From Embleya scabrispora (GTDB lineage: Bacteria > Actinomycetota > Actinomycetes > Streptomycetales > Streptomycetaceae): 64,000 nucleotides of DNA. How positions within the stretch are numbered: the first letter of the stretch is position 1; each line of letters starts with the position of its first letter. The translations under genes were made by a program, and so were the position numbers. The notes under the pieces were generated by a model. It did no database searches, was not told where the DNA came from, and saw nothing but the letters and a program-made list of their open reading frames with translations. Positions 63,624-64,000 of the stretch are shown piece after piece. Where the stretch lies: contig NZ_MWQN01000001.1 in assembly GCF_002024165.1 (NCBI RefSeq), positions 5,890,001 through 5,954,000 on the forward strand. The letters run 5' to 3'.

Positions 63624-64000
63624 ATGGCAACCAGCGCACCGCCCACCACCCTGCCCGTGATCGACATCTCCCGATTCCGCGACCCCGCCGCGGACCCGGC
63701 CGCCTTCCTGGCCGAACTCCGCTACGCCGCACGGGAGATCGGCTTCTTCTACGTGATCGGCCACGGCGTCGACCCGGAGCTGCGGGCCCGCGCCCTCGCG
63801 GTCTCGAAGCGCTTCTTCGCGCTGCCCGAGGCGGACCGGCTCGCGGTGGAGAACATCAACTCGCCGCAGTTTCGCGGGTACACCCGCACCGGCACCGAAT
63901 ACACCGAGGGCGGCCCGGACTGGCGCGAACAACTGGACATCGGCCCCGAGCGGGCGGCGCTCGACCTCGGCCCGGACGATCCCGCCTACCTGCGACTGAT
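63624..64000 (+). CDS. 2-oxoglutarate/Fe(II)-dependent (isopenicillin N synthase-like) oxygenase, truncated by the window end
   Basis: The first 125 codons of a longer gene. The N-terminal domain of the IPNS-type oxygenases is clear: LPVIDISRFRDPAADPAAFLAELRYAAREIGFFYVIGHGVDPEL, then RFFALPEADRLAVENINSPQFRGYTRTGTEYTEGGPDWREQLDIG. The catalytic HxD...H metal site would lie beyond the window. Relatives in actinomycetes oxidise diverse small molecules, and many lie next to sulfonate transport genes; the Cys-containing leader peptide upstream fits a sulfur-linked role, but this is inference. ATG at 63624 follows GAGGA. Confidence 0.85.
   Translation, partial: MATSAPPTTLPVIDISRFRDPAADPAAFLAELRYAAREIGFFYVIGHGVDPELRARALAVSKRFFALPEADRLAVENINSPQFRGYTRTGTEYTEGGPDWREQLDIGPERAALDLGPDDPAYLRL

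Noticed and set aside
1-64000. Mobile elements, phage genes, CRISPR arrays or a known defence island
   Set aside because: No integrase, transposase, recombinase, cas gene, spaced direct-repeat array, restriction enzyme or phage structural gene was seen. The only transfer signs are the AT-rich toxin tip and its surroundings.

Overview
The window is very GC-rich, with strong G/C third-position bias, GTG starts and long antisense open frames. That points to an actinomycete of the Streptomyces kind. The species cannot be named from the sequence. There are no rRNA or tRNA genes, CRISPR arrays, integrases or transposases.

Layout. 0.1-9.8 kb: regulators (TetR, two GntR with overlapping 3' ends, another TetR), a PLD-like protein, a membrane glycosyltransferase, a small YvaD-like membrane protein, a peroxiredoxin and a secreted trypsin-like protease. 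9.9-21.6 kb: first half of a catecholate siderophore locus, with a lipoprotein iron-siderophore binding protein, a Fes-like esterase, an MFS exporter, an MbtH-like protein and a dimodular NRPS (C-A-T-C-A-T-TE). 21.7-22.9 kb: an M20 amidohydrolase. 23.4-34.3 kb: a secreted YD-repeat (Rhs-type) polymorphic toxin of about 3,480 residues with a Hint domain, an AT-rich toxin tip and a probable immunity gene. 34.4-38.8 kb: a BMP-like protein, an accessory SecA and a SigB/SigF-type sigma factor. 39.0-46.3 kb: second half of the siderophore locus, with a fused double permease and dhbA-C-E-B plus a stand-alone aryl carrier protein. 46.3-60 kb: two serine hydrolases, an S4 protein, an amino-acid permease, a drug-efflux MFS with its TetR, a HEAT-repeat protein, a TetR/hydrolase pair, an NlpC/P60-like protein, a TetR/PPOX pair, a polysaccharide deacetylase and a rhodanese. 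60-64 kb: metY-metX and the start of a 2OG-Fe(II) oxygenase gene, each preceded by a candidate short leader peptide.

How the genes work together. Four IdeR/DmdR-type iron boxes (9930, 21561, 41335, 41438; the last a perfect 19-bp palindrome) tie the two siderophore halves into one iron-starvation regulon. DhbC, DhbB and DhbA make 2,3-dihydroxybenzoate (DHB). DhbE loads it on the separate carrier protein. The NRPS, helped by MbtH, would add a residue that is probably basic (adenylation code read as DADDVGLVDK) and then L-Thr (code DFWNVGMVHK), and the TE would oligomerise and release the product. The likely product is a griseobactin/bacillibactin-like DHB-X-Thr ester. The MFS protein may export it, the lipoprotein and fused permease take up the iron complex, and the esterase frees the iron. 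No ABC ATPase for this importer is in the window.

The toxin gene carries its signal peptide and its body in different reading frames, so it needs a frameshift or a sequence correction. Its last 130 or so codons drop to roughly 45% GC, which suggests a swapped-in toxin module next to a cognate immunity gene.
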